A stretch of 64,000 nucleotides of DNA. Source: Oscheius tipulae. Its lineage: Eukaryota; Nematoda; Chromadorea; Rhabditida; Rhabditidae. Each line of letters begins with the position of its first letter. The first letter of the stretch is position 1. The notes under the pieces were generated by a model, which worked only from the letters and a program-made list of their open reading frames with translations, had not been told where the DNA came from and made no database searches. Location: the NCBI GenBank assembly GCA_037178975.1, contig JASJZH010000005.1:3596001-3660000 (forward strand). The letters run 5' to 3'. Both the position numbers and the translations under genes were made by a program. This document shows positions 14,201-25,038 of this stretch, one piece after another.

Positions 14201-14597
14201 ACCAAGTCTTGTCCAGCTGGACACGTTGGACACTCTCTCCCGGTCTCCCGATAACGAACCCTATCAGTTGCCACTGACTATACAGGCTGCTAAGACAAAA
14301 GCCATTTGATTCCGAAACGCGAATCATTGTATTTTGTCAATGGAACTGAGCGTTTCAGACGGTTCTCATTTCTACATATCAGAAAAAAAACCACTTGATT
14401 GTACCTTCTATTTTTCACAGTTCGGTCACATTGTTTTTTCGCTGCCTGTTTGGCCAAGAGCTGAACAGTAGAAGAACTGAAGCTGACTCACCACTCTTTG
14501 CCAAACTGACCTCTGACTGTTGTTACTCGGTCAAAAACTTGACCTATACGCTGTTCTTATGAGCACTCTTTCAATAATTTTCCTGTATAGACAAGTT
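8248..14597. other. 6.3-kb gene-poor spacer
   Basis: This is the largest stretch without a supported gene. The upper strand is rich in purines through about 9.9-11.3 kb. A perfect G/C hairpin occurs at 10471-10489. Open frames of 60-98 codons exist on both strands but none shows a known domain or a convincing splice chain. The left side is 5' of copy B and the right side is 5' of copy C, which is divergent, so regulatory sequence for both is expected here. Confidence 0.6.
10471..10489. repeat. Perfect C-tract/G-tract hairpin
   Basis: CTCCCCC, TTTT and GGGGGAG form a 7-bp perfect stem with a TTTT loop. It sits in the gene-poor spacer with no gene nearby. Its function is unknown. Confidence 0.45.
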
Positions 14598-14669
14598 TTA
14601 CCAACCGGGGAACCGAACCAGACCCTTTTGTTTTGAAGTCAGAGAGCCAACCGACTGAGCTATAAGAGC
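14598..14669 (-). pseudogene. tRNA-like relic (A box and B box)
   Basis: Read on the minus strand, this 72-base stretch contains TAGCTCAGTCGGTTGG, a very good internal A box/D arm, and GGTTCGGTTCC, close to a B box, at tRNA-like spacing. The sequence CTTCAAA sits where an anticodon loop would be. The first seven bases (GCTCTTA) do not pair with the 3' end, and the T stem is poor. It is therefore best read as a decayed tRNA or a tRNA-derived repeat, not a working tRNA gene. Confidence 0.5.
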
Positions 14670-14921
14670 AAAGCAATTGATGGTTTTCCACAAGGTACAC
14701 CACACTTTTCTACTTTATAGGATCTTTTCTAAATTGCAATTTAGTTATTTTCTTGTTCGCAATTCTTGTCTGACAAAGTGATAACCGCGAAACAATCTCT
14801 GGTCACTCCTCTGTCTCTCTCCAAACAGATCCACACTTTCCCCTTATGGGGTTGTGTGGCAACGTGACCGAATCCTGTTTTGCCCAGTGTCCTTCTGTCA
14901 CTTTCGGTCAATCTTCAGGCC

Positions 14922-17091
14922 ATGGGCGAGGGCGTCATGGACGTGGCGACCTTCAACGTCATCCAACTCGGCGTCGGTTTCTTCTTCAACTTTTTCGCCT
15001 TTAATTCACAAGGTTACCCATCTTTTTCAGAAAGCATACAAATTCAGGTTTTATCGAGGAGCCAGTCATATCAAGCGCGGCAGATAGAGCGAGCATAAAC
15101 AAACATGCTGGATACTACAGGTATCCCATTTTGTGAGCAAACCTATATTAAAATCAGTTTATCCATCATCTATGCCACCTTCACCCTCTCCAATTTCATC
15201 GCGGCTCCTGTGGTTGGAATGCTCGGCCCGAAATGGGCCATGGTCTTCGGGGTGATGTGCTACGCCGTCTTCCAGATTGGATTCCTCTTTCTCAACCAGG
15301 TCTACCTCTACATTACCAGTGCGATTCTCGGCATCGGAGCAGCCAGTTAGTTTCCTACGTTTCACAGAACCAACTGCTTTAGTTCTCTGGACCGGTCAAG
15401 GAACATACCTGTCAGCTAATTGTACCGAGAAGACGACTGGAAGGAATAGTGCGATGTTGTGGGGACTCTCTGAAGGATGGTTGGTCTTTCATCTCTAAAG
15501 AATTTCTCCTAAAGATCTTATTCGCCTAGTTTTTGTTCGAACGTAGTTATACAGCTAAGTGACGTTCTGTAAAGTTGTAGAGCAGTTCAACAGCTACAAA
15601 TCTTCAAAACATGTCTAGGCTGGTAAATTTCATTTTCGACCTGAAAATTTAGTAACAAGTGGGGGAGAAGTACGATAAGATTTTCGAGGCGAGACACATC
15701 TCACTGACAGCACTGTGCTCACTGTCCGACTGACCATTTGCGATAGTCAGCAGTCCTGTTACCTAATTTCCTTACTTCCAAGGATTTGATTGCTCTTTCA
15801 GCATGGTAGGAGGTGGAATCTTCCTCTTCGTCGTCTTTCACTCCTCGGACACCACTGACAACATCCCCGATCACACCGTCAAACTTCTCTACGCTTGCTT
15901 CACAATCGTCTCTGTCATAGCTGCCATGTAAGTTTACCTTATTCTTTAGGATCTACTCCTGTTCAGAATCTTGGCTCTTCTGAGAACACCGCCTTACGAG
16001 GATAAGATGAAACACAATGGAGACTATGTGGCACTGACTTGTAAGATCTTTTCCTCACTGTTTCAATGACTTTCAGTATCCACATTTAAACTAATGAAAA
16101 CAAAGAAGATGATCCTGTTGGCCTTTGTCTTTGCCTACACTGGAATCGAACAGTCTTTCTGGACAGGGATATATCCCACCTGTATCTCTTTTACAAAACA
16201 ACTGGGCTCTAACACCAACTCTCTTCTCGCCTTGAACTCTATAACAAGTGGATTGGGACAGATTGCAGGTAGGAATAAAGATTGAACCATTTGAAAAGTC
16301 CCCTCAGCTGGTCTTCTCTTTGGAATTCTTGGGGACAGGACACGTAAAATTGGAAGAGATTCGATCATCTTTCTCGGCACGACCGTCCATCTCCTCGTCT
16401 TTGTCGGTGTCTTCATAAATTTCCCGGCGGACGCTTCTCTTCACTCAACGAACGATTCAGCGCTCATTACTCCGAGGTAAGAGACAGACATCTATTTCTG
16501 AGTTTTGAACTGCTGAAGAGACTTGAAAAGGACTCCAGTAATTAGATACAGTAAAGAACGATTGGCTTCTCGGCATGGTTCCTCACAAAGGACTGCCAAA
16601 GGTCCAAATGATTGGTAGAGACAAAGTGTTGGTTCCTACTTTTTTTGTCTGTCTGAAACCCAGGCTCTGGCTCTGATTGTCATGATGTTGTCGTGGAAAA
16701 CCCTCACTTGGTTTTCAGCGTCGCTCTAGCCCTAGTCTGCGGAGGTCTCCTCGGTTTCGGCGACGCTTGTTGGAACACCCAGATCTATTCTCTCCTATGT
16801 GATGTCTACCCACACAAATCTAGTCAAGCTTTTGCCATCTTCAAGTTCTATCAGGTACTTTTTCCTCTCCATTTCCTAATTTACGTATAGTCTGGTCTCT
16901 CCTGTGCCGCCTTTTTCTACTCCTCGAAACTCCAACTGACCTGGCATCTTCTGATCATGGTCGTCACTTCTCTCATAGCCGCTGTCTGCTATTTTGGCGT
17001 GGAGCGGATAGCCAGAACTGCTCCACGAGTCAATTTAGAGATGGGGGTCGAGAAAATGGACAAAGTTGCTCATACCAACGGTACAATCTAA
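14922..17091 (+). CDS. MFSD11/UNC-93-like major facilitator protein, copy C
   Basis: A third family member, on the opposite strand to A and B. The start is [12 protein letters not shown]; its ATG has a GCCATGG context directly after a TCTTCAG acceptor, which suggests a trans-spliced leader. Blocks seen: [12 protein letters not shown], a reading through a 41-bp intron to [94 protein letters not shown] and FAIFKFYQ. The tail TNGTI ends at the TAA at 17089-17091. The exon ending LSEGC uses a GTTGGT donor. The start of the exon carrying VALALVCGG (near 16719) is the least certain junction. Its motifs are closer to vertebrate MFSD11 than those of copies A and B. Confidence 0.88.
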
Positions 17092-17514
17092 TGTTGTCAG
17101 TGAAAAAAAATTCAGAGGGTTTGGAGAAGGAGAACTGGGACGATCCGTTACCAGAGCCGCCAAGTTCTGCCAGCATCGGCAGGACACATCTTTGAGCATC
17201 TCAAGATTTCTCTTAACTTATTCTGTTGTACATACGGACCCGAATAAAACCTTTTTCTGCCCGAGAAGACAGAGCCACCGCGTAAACAACTCCCAATATG
17301 AGACAAGCTGTTTATTGTTCCCCAGGTCCGCCTCCACCCTTCCAAATTACTCGGATCTCCCTCGAGATATTCCAAAAGTGCCCAGAGACGCATTCTTTCA
17401 ACTTGTCGGCAGTGTGTGAGCAATCGACGGACGTTTCCTGGGCGACTAGGAGTCACTCGTTTCACATTCATAGAGGGCGAACATTCACTCATTCTTGCAC
17501 TTCCCTCAGAGCTA

Positions 17515-18196
<682 letters not shown>

Positions 18197-18847
18197 GAAT
18201 GAACATGTTACTGAATGCAATCTCGAGTCAAACGAAAAGTCTGAATTGGTCTCATATGATCTAGTGGCTGATCGTAGCCATTGAACGGTCATTCTCTCTT
18301 AGCAGACAACTCGTTCCCTCATAATTTTCCAGTACACTATTAGAAAAGACACTGTCGAGTCCGATCTGTCGACCTATCCGAACAGTGACTCTTTTCGAAT
18401 CAGATTTGTGGCGGGGTTGCTTCGGTAAAAGGGAGGTCCTCACGCTATCGTTTCTGCTCAATACCAATAGGACAAAATACGAATTTGGTTCTGGTCTGTT
18501 GAAAGATTTCAATGGTCCTGATGAGGTCAGAATAATGTGTGAAGCTAGTAGAAAAATATTGCTTCCAATTCAAACGTCTTTCCCGCATTTGCTTAGGCTG
18601 AAGCGGCACCCAGAAGCGAGCACTGCAATTTTTTCTGCTCCCAACTGACTTGTCGAATCTTGTCAGAACAAATCGCAGAAATCGCTCCAAACAGAAGCTC
18701 ATTCAAACTAGGAAGGCTCTAGCTGCTGCCCTTCTCTCTTCCAGCTGCTCTGCGTCTCTACCACTCTGCTGCGATTTCTCGTGAGTTCGAAAATCTTTTT
18801 GACTTTTTCAAACGTCCAGTTATTCTAGGCTTCTATGTATCTGAGCA
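18197..18847. other. Intergenic, no supported gene
   Basis: An 87-codon frame at 18385-18648 (+) lacks a domain and an acceptor before its start, so I do not call it. The stretch holds the 3' UTR of the zinc-finger gene and the 5' region of the following gene. Confidence 0.5.
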
Positions 18848-21353
18848 ATGAACGCGAATGTAATCTATAAAAGAAATCACATAGCCGGTGGTCGAGGCGG
18901 ATCTACTCCCTTCAACAGAAATTTTTCAAGAGAACATCCAATTGCTCCGAGTCGATTCGGTGGAGGCGGCTACAAGACTCATCACAGAGGTAGGCTACTT
19001 TCTTGATTCTTTGAGCAAAGAGTCTAGGAGCAAGTCACCATCAGTCGCATCACAGACAGCCACATTCTACCTCGTCAATTTTCGTCCGACCACCCACGAA
19101 TCACAACTGGGAACAGGAGGTCGTGAATGTGTGTCTGGACTACGAGACGGTCGGAATGGTCGTCTGGGTCGACGGGCAGTATGGAGAGGTCGTCTGCGAG
19201 AAGAACATCCATTCTTCATACGCCCACTTCTTCTTTGATGGCAGTACAGCCCTTGATGGACAGCCTATGGCCGTGTCAACTAGATCCGAACAGGGACTCG
19301 GTCTCAAACCAGGAAGCAAGGTAGGCTTTTCCCTTGTTTTGGACCTCATGAGACGTATTCAGATTGAATTTGAGTGCCGATACATGCCGCCGGAGCAGAA
19401 AAAGACACCCCACATGGTCCACATCAAGAGGATGTCCGTGGTCAGAGCCGAGCCGAAGACTGAACTTGAAACTCTCTCCCTCGTATCCTATACGAAAGAT
19501 CCGCATACTCCCAAACTGGCCGTCGATCAGGTACCCCTCTCTATTTACTTCGAAAGAAGAACCTCAGAGCGGTGACTACGTGCTCGTCTCCCCCGTACTC
19601 TTTTCCAAAACATGGGCTCTCACCTGCATCAAGGCCACAGTGATCGGATCGGTTCCGGACTACACGGAGGACAGATGTGACCTGTCAGTCGGTCGGACAT
19701 TCATGGGCACCGTCATGAAGGCTCCCAGATGGATGTTGGACGGCGGAGACGTCGGTGCCTCTGGCTGCAATATCCGCAAGGTTCTCATCGATGTCGGCGA
19801 CTTTACCCAAACCATCTCGGGCTTGGCTACTGTGATACATGTATGTCTTTCTCTTTTCTTTTCAAACCAAAGGTTTCAGGTAGTTCCATTCCAAAACATC
19901 CTGCTTGAGGCAGATGACCGTCCACGCGAGTACATGTTCTACCCGATTGTGGCCTTTTCGCTGGCCTCGAAGAGAGAACTTATGGTCAAAGGAACGCGTG
20001 TCCATTTCGTGGCCTGCAGAGAGCTGCCTGGCTTCAGTCATCCCTGGCGAGTGACCCAGATCGCCTTTGCGGAGCAGTCTTATCGACCGCCTCTTCGAAC
20101 AGCTCCCTCGTCAATCTATTCGATGCCACCTCGGAAGCCGAAGCCAGTTGAAGAGCCGCCTAAACAGGACGATCTCACAGCCATCTTCGGTCAAAGCTCG
20201 ACAAAGCTCGCAAAGGATCCGCTGGAAGAGCTGCTCGACTCTGTCAGGACGGACTCAACTCCCTCGTCCAGTCTCTTGGATACGTTGATGTCAGCCAGTC
20301 TGGAATCGTTTGTCAGTACGGCAGAGAATTGTCAGACTGTCAGGTACCCATGTTTTGATTTCTAGTTCACCACCTTCTGATTCAGGCGGGAAGATGTCAA
20401 GCATCTGATCCAGATGGAGCCATCAGCTGATCTAAAGACAGCTTGTTTTGTCCTGGGTTGTAGTCTGCTGCCGAGTTGCGAAGCTGTCGACCTGGAAAAG
20501 ATGGAACGCTCGGAGGCTGTCCACTGGGAGCAGAGGACCTACAGTCATGCGACGATGACAGTCGCGGAGAAGGTGGCCGAAGAGCAAAGAAGACGACGGG
20601 CAGAGGAACAGGAGACTGCAGAAGTCGAGGCGGAACGGGACAGACTGATCAAGCTGTTCGAACGACAGGCAGATGAGGCCGACACGGAGAAAAAGACGAC
20701 TGAAGCAGCGAAAAAGACTGGAAAACGGGCAAAGGAACGAAGGCTCATGTGTCCACTTGCTCCGGAAATCGAAGGAATTCGAACTATCAGTGAGATTTTC
20801 CTTTCTACTTGACACAAAAAGTGTTCAGGTCTCTTCGACGACGTCGAATACATCTTCACCCAGACTCTCTGCCAAAATGAGCTCAAGAAGGCAGCCGATT
20901 TGGCACGAAAAGAGCTGGAGAAGGAGAAGAAGATTGCCGATCCGCTCCCAGTCGAGCCGATCAAGCTAAAAGACGGATTCTGGTTCCGTCGCAAGAGTCA
21001 ACGCTGTCTGCCGACTATTCTCGTGGCCGAGATCTGTTCCAATTGTACCGAGGACCAAATCTGTCGCGACTACCATATCAGCTCCCTGAAGAACACTATC
21101 GTTCTGAGAAACCCAGTCAGTTGTTTTCCCTATTCATTTTATAAAGAGTCTCTTTCAGACTAAGACTCTTGAAGAGAGTACGAGTGTTCTTTCCCCTCCT
21201 CCTCCCACAGTAGAGGCAGTTGAAGAAGTCTCCAGAAGGATAGAAGAGGAGCCGGAGGACAAAAAACCAGTCGACGTCCCGCCAGAGCCGAAGAATGCCT
21301 TCTTCCAAGACGACATCGTGGCCAATTTCGTGCGAAGTCTGAGAAAGGCCTAG
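18848..21353 (+). CDS. Large RG-rich protein with OB/cold-shock-like segments and a charged coiled C-terminal half; family not recognised
   Basis: About 700 residues; I do not recognise the family. The N-terminus is Gly/Arg/His-rich (AGGRGGSTPF, RFGGGGYKTHHRG). It is followed by VGMVVWVDGQYGEVVCEKN...AHFFFDG...LKPGSK, which has the spacing of a cold-shock/OB strand set. A second folded region begins SGDYVLVSPVLFSKTWALTC. A Pro-rich linker (MPPRKPKPVEEPPKQDD) leads to a Glu/Arg/Lys-rich coiled region (EKVAEEQRRRRAEEQETAE) and a final conserved-looking block FWFRRKSQRCLPTILVAE. It ends FVRSLRKA then TAG. About seven short introns are used. One of them, 19321-19362, is 42 bp and in frame, so it could also be retained. 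RNA binding is only an inference. An AATAAA at 21442-21447 follows the stop. Confidence 0.75.
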
Positions 21354-21441
21354 TTTTAATTCCATTTACCTCTTTCATTTCTGTGTCATTCTGTTTTACC
21401 GGTTATATAACACACGCATATGTCATATTGCCACCGCTTAT

Positions 21442-21447
21442 AATAAA
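21442..21447 (+). promoter_or_regulatory. AATAAA poly(A) signal
   Basis: It lies 89 bp after the stop of the RG-rich protein gene and 96 bp before the TTTTCAG acceptor of the next gene. That spacing resembles nematode operons. Confidence 0.6.
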
Positions 21448-21551
21448 AGCTCTGTTTTGAAAACTTGTGTTCTCTTTCCTGATATAGTCTAGTCGGATAG
21501 CTACCGAATTTGAGTATCGGGGGAATGATAAGAATGTTTTCAGGATATCTA

Positions 21552-22289
21552 ATGGAAGAATCGAATCGGAGAGAGACAGTCCTAATCGAAGATATTGTGA
21601 GTTCTGGAATCAATATTACTTTGAACAATTCTCCTTTCATTGGAAACTAAGGCGTTTCTAAAGGAACATAGTAAAAAGCCTACTGAACAAGATGCTGAAA
21701 TCCTGTGAGTTTTTGAAGGATGTAGTGGTCTATTTTCTATGAGTCCATTCCTGTAAGTTCTTCTTTTCTCTCGCTCAGTTTAACTCTGTCTATTGGTTCC
21801 TTACACTACACGTAACGCGCTATGCATTAGCAACAGTTCCATAAAAGCATTTGTAAACTAGTTGTTGTTTCAAGCGATGGTTTTCTTATTTGCAAGATAC
21901 TCGTTCTAAGTTACGCTAATAAAAGTTTCTTTTAGTTATTTGTAATTGCAATTAGTGGCTAGAGGAAAGTGCATTCCGTTTTGTGCAAAAGAATTGCCCT
22001 TTCTATGCTGACAACGAGACAGTTTCAATAGAAGTCTGCAGGAACATCATAGACACAGTTCCGTAATTCATCTATAACCTACAGGGGCCAAGATGAGTTA
22101 AGAGCTGGTGAGAACCTTAGAAAAAGAGTCATCTCTCTGCAAAATGATAACTGTGACTCACACGAATTCCGGATCAAACTTCTCATCTTTCATCGTTCTC
22201 TGAACTATGACGTCAACAGAGACTGGCTGGTGAGACAAGAGAACACATCAGTGACCGGCAATTTCTTCCTCTCTTACCTGCATTCCTAA
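21552..22289 (+). CDS. Small unknown protein, possible operon member
   Basis: A TTTTCAG acceptor at 21543 is followed after eight bases by the ATG of MEESNRRETVLIEDI. Two introns (one 58 bp, one about 370 bp) join this to AFLKEHSKKPTEQDAEIL and then, after a CCTACAG acceptor at 22084, to GQDELRAGENLRKRVISLQN. The frame stays open through NYDVNRDWL to a TAA at 22287-22289, giving about 100 residues. No domain is recognised. The acceptor of the following Mpv17 gene lies 99 bp after the stop, as in an operon. A competing reading on the minus strand of the last exon exists and is described in the findings. The strand choice rests on splice sites and spacing and is uncertain. Confidence 0.45.
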
Positions 22290-22391
22290 CGAGAATCCCA
22301 ACGAAGTATCAAGTTCCGCTTCGAGATGAGTGTCTACTAATCGTGCTCTTTGTTCGCTTATCGGTCTCTCTTACGCCATCACTTTTAGCTT

Positions 22392-23059
22392 ATGCTTCTT
22401 GCCTTCTTGAAAAGGTCGTTGGAAAAAAGACCGTTGCTCACTCAAGTTATAGCTGCTGGTAATGTTTCTTCGTATTGGATTAGATCCTTTTAGGTTGCAT
22501 AACCTCGTCGGGTGATATACTTTGTCAGTTTGCGGTAGAAAAGAGGAAACTTCACCAGTATGATCCAAAAAGAACAGCTCGATTCTTTCTCACATCGACA
22601 TGTTTCCTAGCTCCGATGGGATCGATGTGGTTCAGGTTCCTTCAGACTAGAATCACTCGAGGGCATCCCAATCTTCTTCCTTTGAAAAGAGTTATCATCG
22701 ATATTGTGAGCAGACTCAAAAAGAAACTTATTCCCTCTTCAGACCTGTATGTCTCCGTTTGTGACAGCTTGCAACTTGACGATTCTTCGAGCTCTTGAGG
22801 GTTATTCCTTCGAAAAGTCCATTGAGAAGATGAAAGAAGACTGGTGGACGATTTGGAGTAACGGATTAAAGGTTTCTTTCAAGTGCAGACATTCTAATTA
22901 CTCCTGTCATTCTAGGTGTGGCCACTCACGTCTCTCATTGCCTTCTATCTTCTCCCACTCAACACGAGAATCATCTTCTATCAGGTCGTTGGACTGTTCT
23001 GGAACTGCTATCTATCGTACAAGACACAGGCGAAGATTCATCCATTGCCTATATTTTGA
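22392..23059 (+). CDS. Mpv17/PMP22-family membrane protein, copy 1
   Basis: The Mpv17/PMP22 family consists of small four-span proteins of mitochondrial or peroxisomal membranes. The start MLLAFLKRSLEKRPLLTQ lies three bases after a TTTTAG acceptor. Family blocks: ITSSGDILCQF, YDPKRTARFF, APMGSMWFRFLQ, the EKMKEDWW motif, KVWPLTSLIAFYLLPLNTR and FWNCYLSYK near the C-terminus. Introns of 40-50 bp follow AA (22460), VIIDI (22704) and NGLK (22872). The protein of about 190 residues ends HPLPIF then TGA. It is in tandem with a second Mpv17 gene 0.7 kb downstream, separated by a MITE. Confidence 0.9.
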
Positions 23060-23246
23060 AGTAAACGACTATTGCTTCTCTTCTAGTGATGAGTTTCTCA
23101 AAGAAGGAAATTTTGTATACGCGCCGAAATTCAAACAGGTTAAAACTCTAGCAAAGTCGACATTCTCTCATTTTTCTCTCAATTTCCTTGCCTTTGCTTA
23201 CTTCTTGACCCCATCCATCACAAAAAAACAATTAAAATTGCTTTTG

Positions 23247-23552
23247 GGTAATACTTCGGAACGCGGCCTCGTTCATTCAAACGGGTTTTCGCGCTCTTTT
23301 CCTTTTTGGCGGATTTTGAATTTTCTTCTCGATTTTACTGTTCCCTATTGTCCTTTATCATTTTCTGCTGGAATATAACGTTTTTTTTTCCACCTCCAGA
23401 ATAATTTTCCACGGCAAAATAGAAAAAGCACTAGAAGGTATACAGATTAAAATGAAAAATGTCGTGAATGAAATTTAGCTTCTTTCTTCCCGCCAAAAAG
23501 AAAAAATGCGCGAAAACTCATTTAAATAGTGGAGCCACTGCCGAAGTATTGT
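23247..23552. mobile_element. MITE, copy 1 (non-autonomous DNA transposon)
   Basis: The left end GGTAATACTTCGG and the right end CCGAAGTATT are inverted copies. The similarity runs inward for about 75 bp (both arms share TTTTCGCGC and CTTTTTGGCGG in inverted orientation). The whole is about 306 bp with no coding capacity, AT-rich inside. It sits exactly between the two Mpv17 genes. A better-preserved relative lies at 50534-51159. Target-site duplication and superfamily are not clear. Confidence 0.7.
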
Positions 23553-23767
23553 GATTGTGACCTGAGGATTCCTCTTTCCGTTCACAATCTTATCAAATCT
23601 GCTAGTAAAAAGTGCCGCGTTCTTTTGATACACCTCGTGTTTTTCCTACTGGCCGCTCTTCATAACTCCGCCTTGTTTACTCGTTCCGCCATCACTGTTT
23701 GGTTGTTTTCCGCACTCAACTTGCCCTTTCCGTCTCGCAATCCTATCTTCTCACTCGCAGGACAGAA

Positions 23768-24744
23768 ATGCTCCTCCGTGCCTTCAACGCCTCTCTTCAA
23801 AAACGCCCTCTGATCACGCAGATAGTCGCCTCAGGTTGGTTTCTTCTCTCTTTCCCTGAAATTGAGCTAAAACACGATATTGTACTAGCTCTCGATCGAT
23901 GTGAAGTACAAAAAAACAGAAAACAGCTATGGAATAATGCGTAAGACTTCACCATTTTGCAGGTATAATTTGTGCTGGCGGAGATGTGATGAGCCAGTTC
24001 GTTTTCGAGAAGAGAACGCCACAGCAGTATGACTGGAAACGAACGGGTCGATTCTTCATCCTCGGATCGGCCTTCATTGTGAGTCTTTCCTCAATTTCTT
24101 CGATTTTCATCTACCTAGACTCCAATAGTCGCCCGTTGGTTCAAGTTTCTCGAAGCTAACGTTAATTTCGGACCGAAGAAGACGATTCCCCTTGTCAGAG
24201 TAGCATTTGATCAGGTTTTTCCTTCATACTTATTTTACAATTAGATTCTTTTCAGTTATTAATGGCTCCGCCATTAAACGCAGCTATTTTGGTTGTACTT
24301 CGTCAGTTGGAAGGATTCTCCTTCAGCGAATCCGTGGAGAAGATGAAACAGGATTGGTGGCCTGTCTATAGTCGCAGTTTGATGGTTTGTCTTCTTCTTT
24401 TGAGCTAACCCTGAGTGTAAGGAAGTCTCCCACTGACGAATTACGACCAAATAAGCTGTGTTTGACAGTCGGTAGCATTTCTAAAAAAAAGTGCAACACA
24501 ACGTGCTGCTGCTACAACAAACTCTACCACTCCCCACATTGTTGTAAACAAAAAGTATTCGCACCATGCTCCTTGACAAAATTTAACTCAAAAGTCTAAC
24601 CTCGAAATCATTCAGCTCTGGCCGTTCGTACAGACGGTCAACTTCTATTTCGTCCCGCTCAACATGCGAGTCATCGTCGTCCAACTGGTGGCGCTCTTCT
24701 GGAACTCGTGGCTCAGTTACAAGACCCAGGCTAAGCTCGAATGA
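23768..24744 (+). CDS. Mpv17/PMP22-family membrane protein, copy 2
   Basis: A paralogue of copy 1 with the same exon pattern. The start [18 protein letters not shown] lies seven bases after a TCGCAG acceptor. Blocks: [58 protein letters not shown], the [15 protein letters not shown] motif, [18 protein letters not shown] and [15 protein letters not shown] then TGA. The intron before LWPF is unusually long (about 230 bp). The protein matches Mpv17 family length (about 190 residues). Copy 2 is closer to the family consensus ([10 protein letters not shown]) than copy 1. Probable site is the mitochondrial inner or peroxisomal membrane, from family knowledge. Confidence 0.92.
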
Positions 24745-25038
24745 TCTCACCGGACCGTCATCTCCATGCCAACAACAACGGACCCCTCTCCACCATTTCG
24801 TTTTGACTCTAACTTTTGGTTCTTTTTTGTTAGAACATAAAATGTACATATCTCCGATCCTAGTCGGTCATTCTTTCTGTTCTTATCGATAATTATCGTT
24901 ATCAATCTAGGGGACACCTTGCGCAGCAGTAATAAAAATCGATTTTGCTCGAAATTCAAGTATTTTGTAGTTCATAGCAAGCGAATTGGCCAAGAAGGCA
25001 CTTTCACAGAGCTTTTAGTCATGTCTTTCTTGTCTTAA

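Noticed and set aside
18385..18648. 87-codon plus-strand frame between the zinc-finger and RG-rich genes
   Set aside because: No acceptor, no recognised domain and an equally long frame on the other strand.
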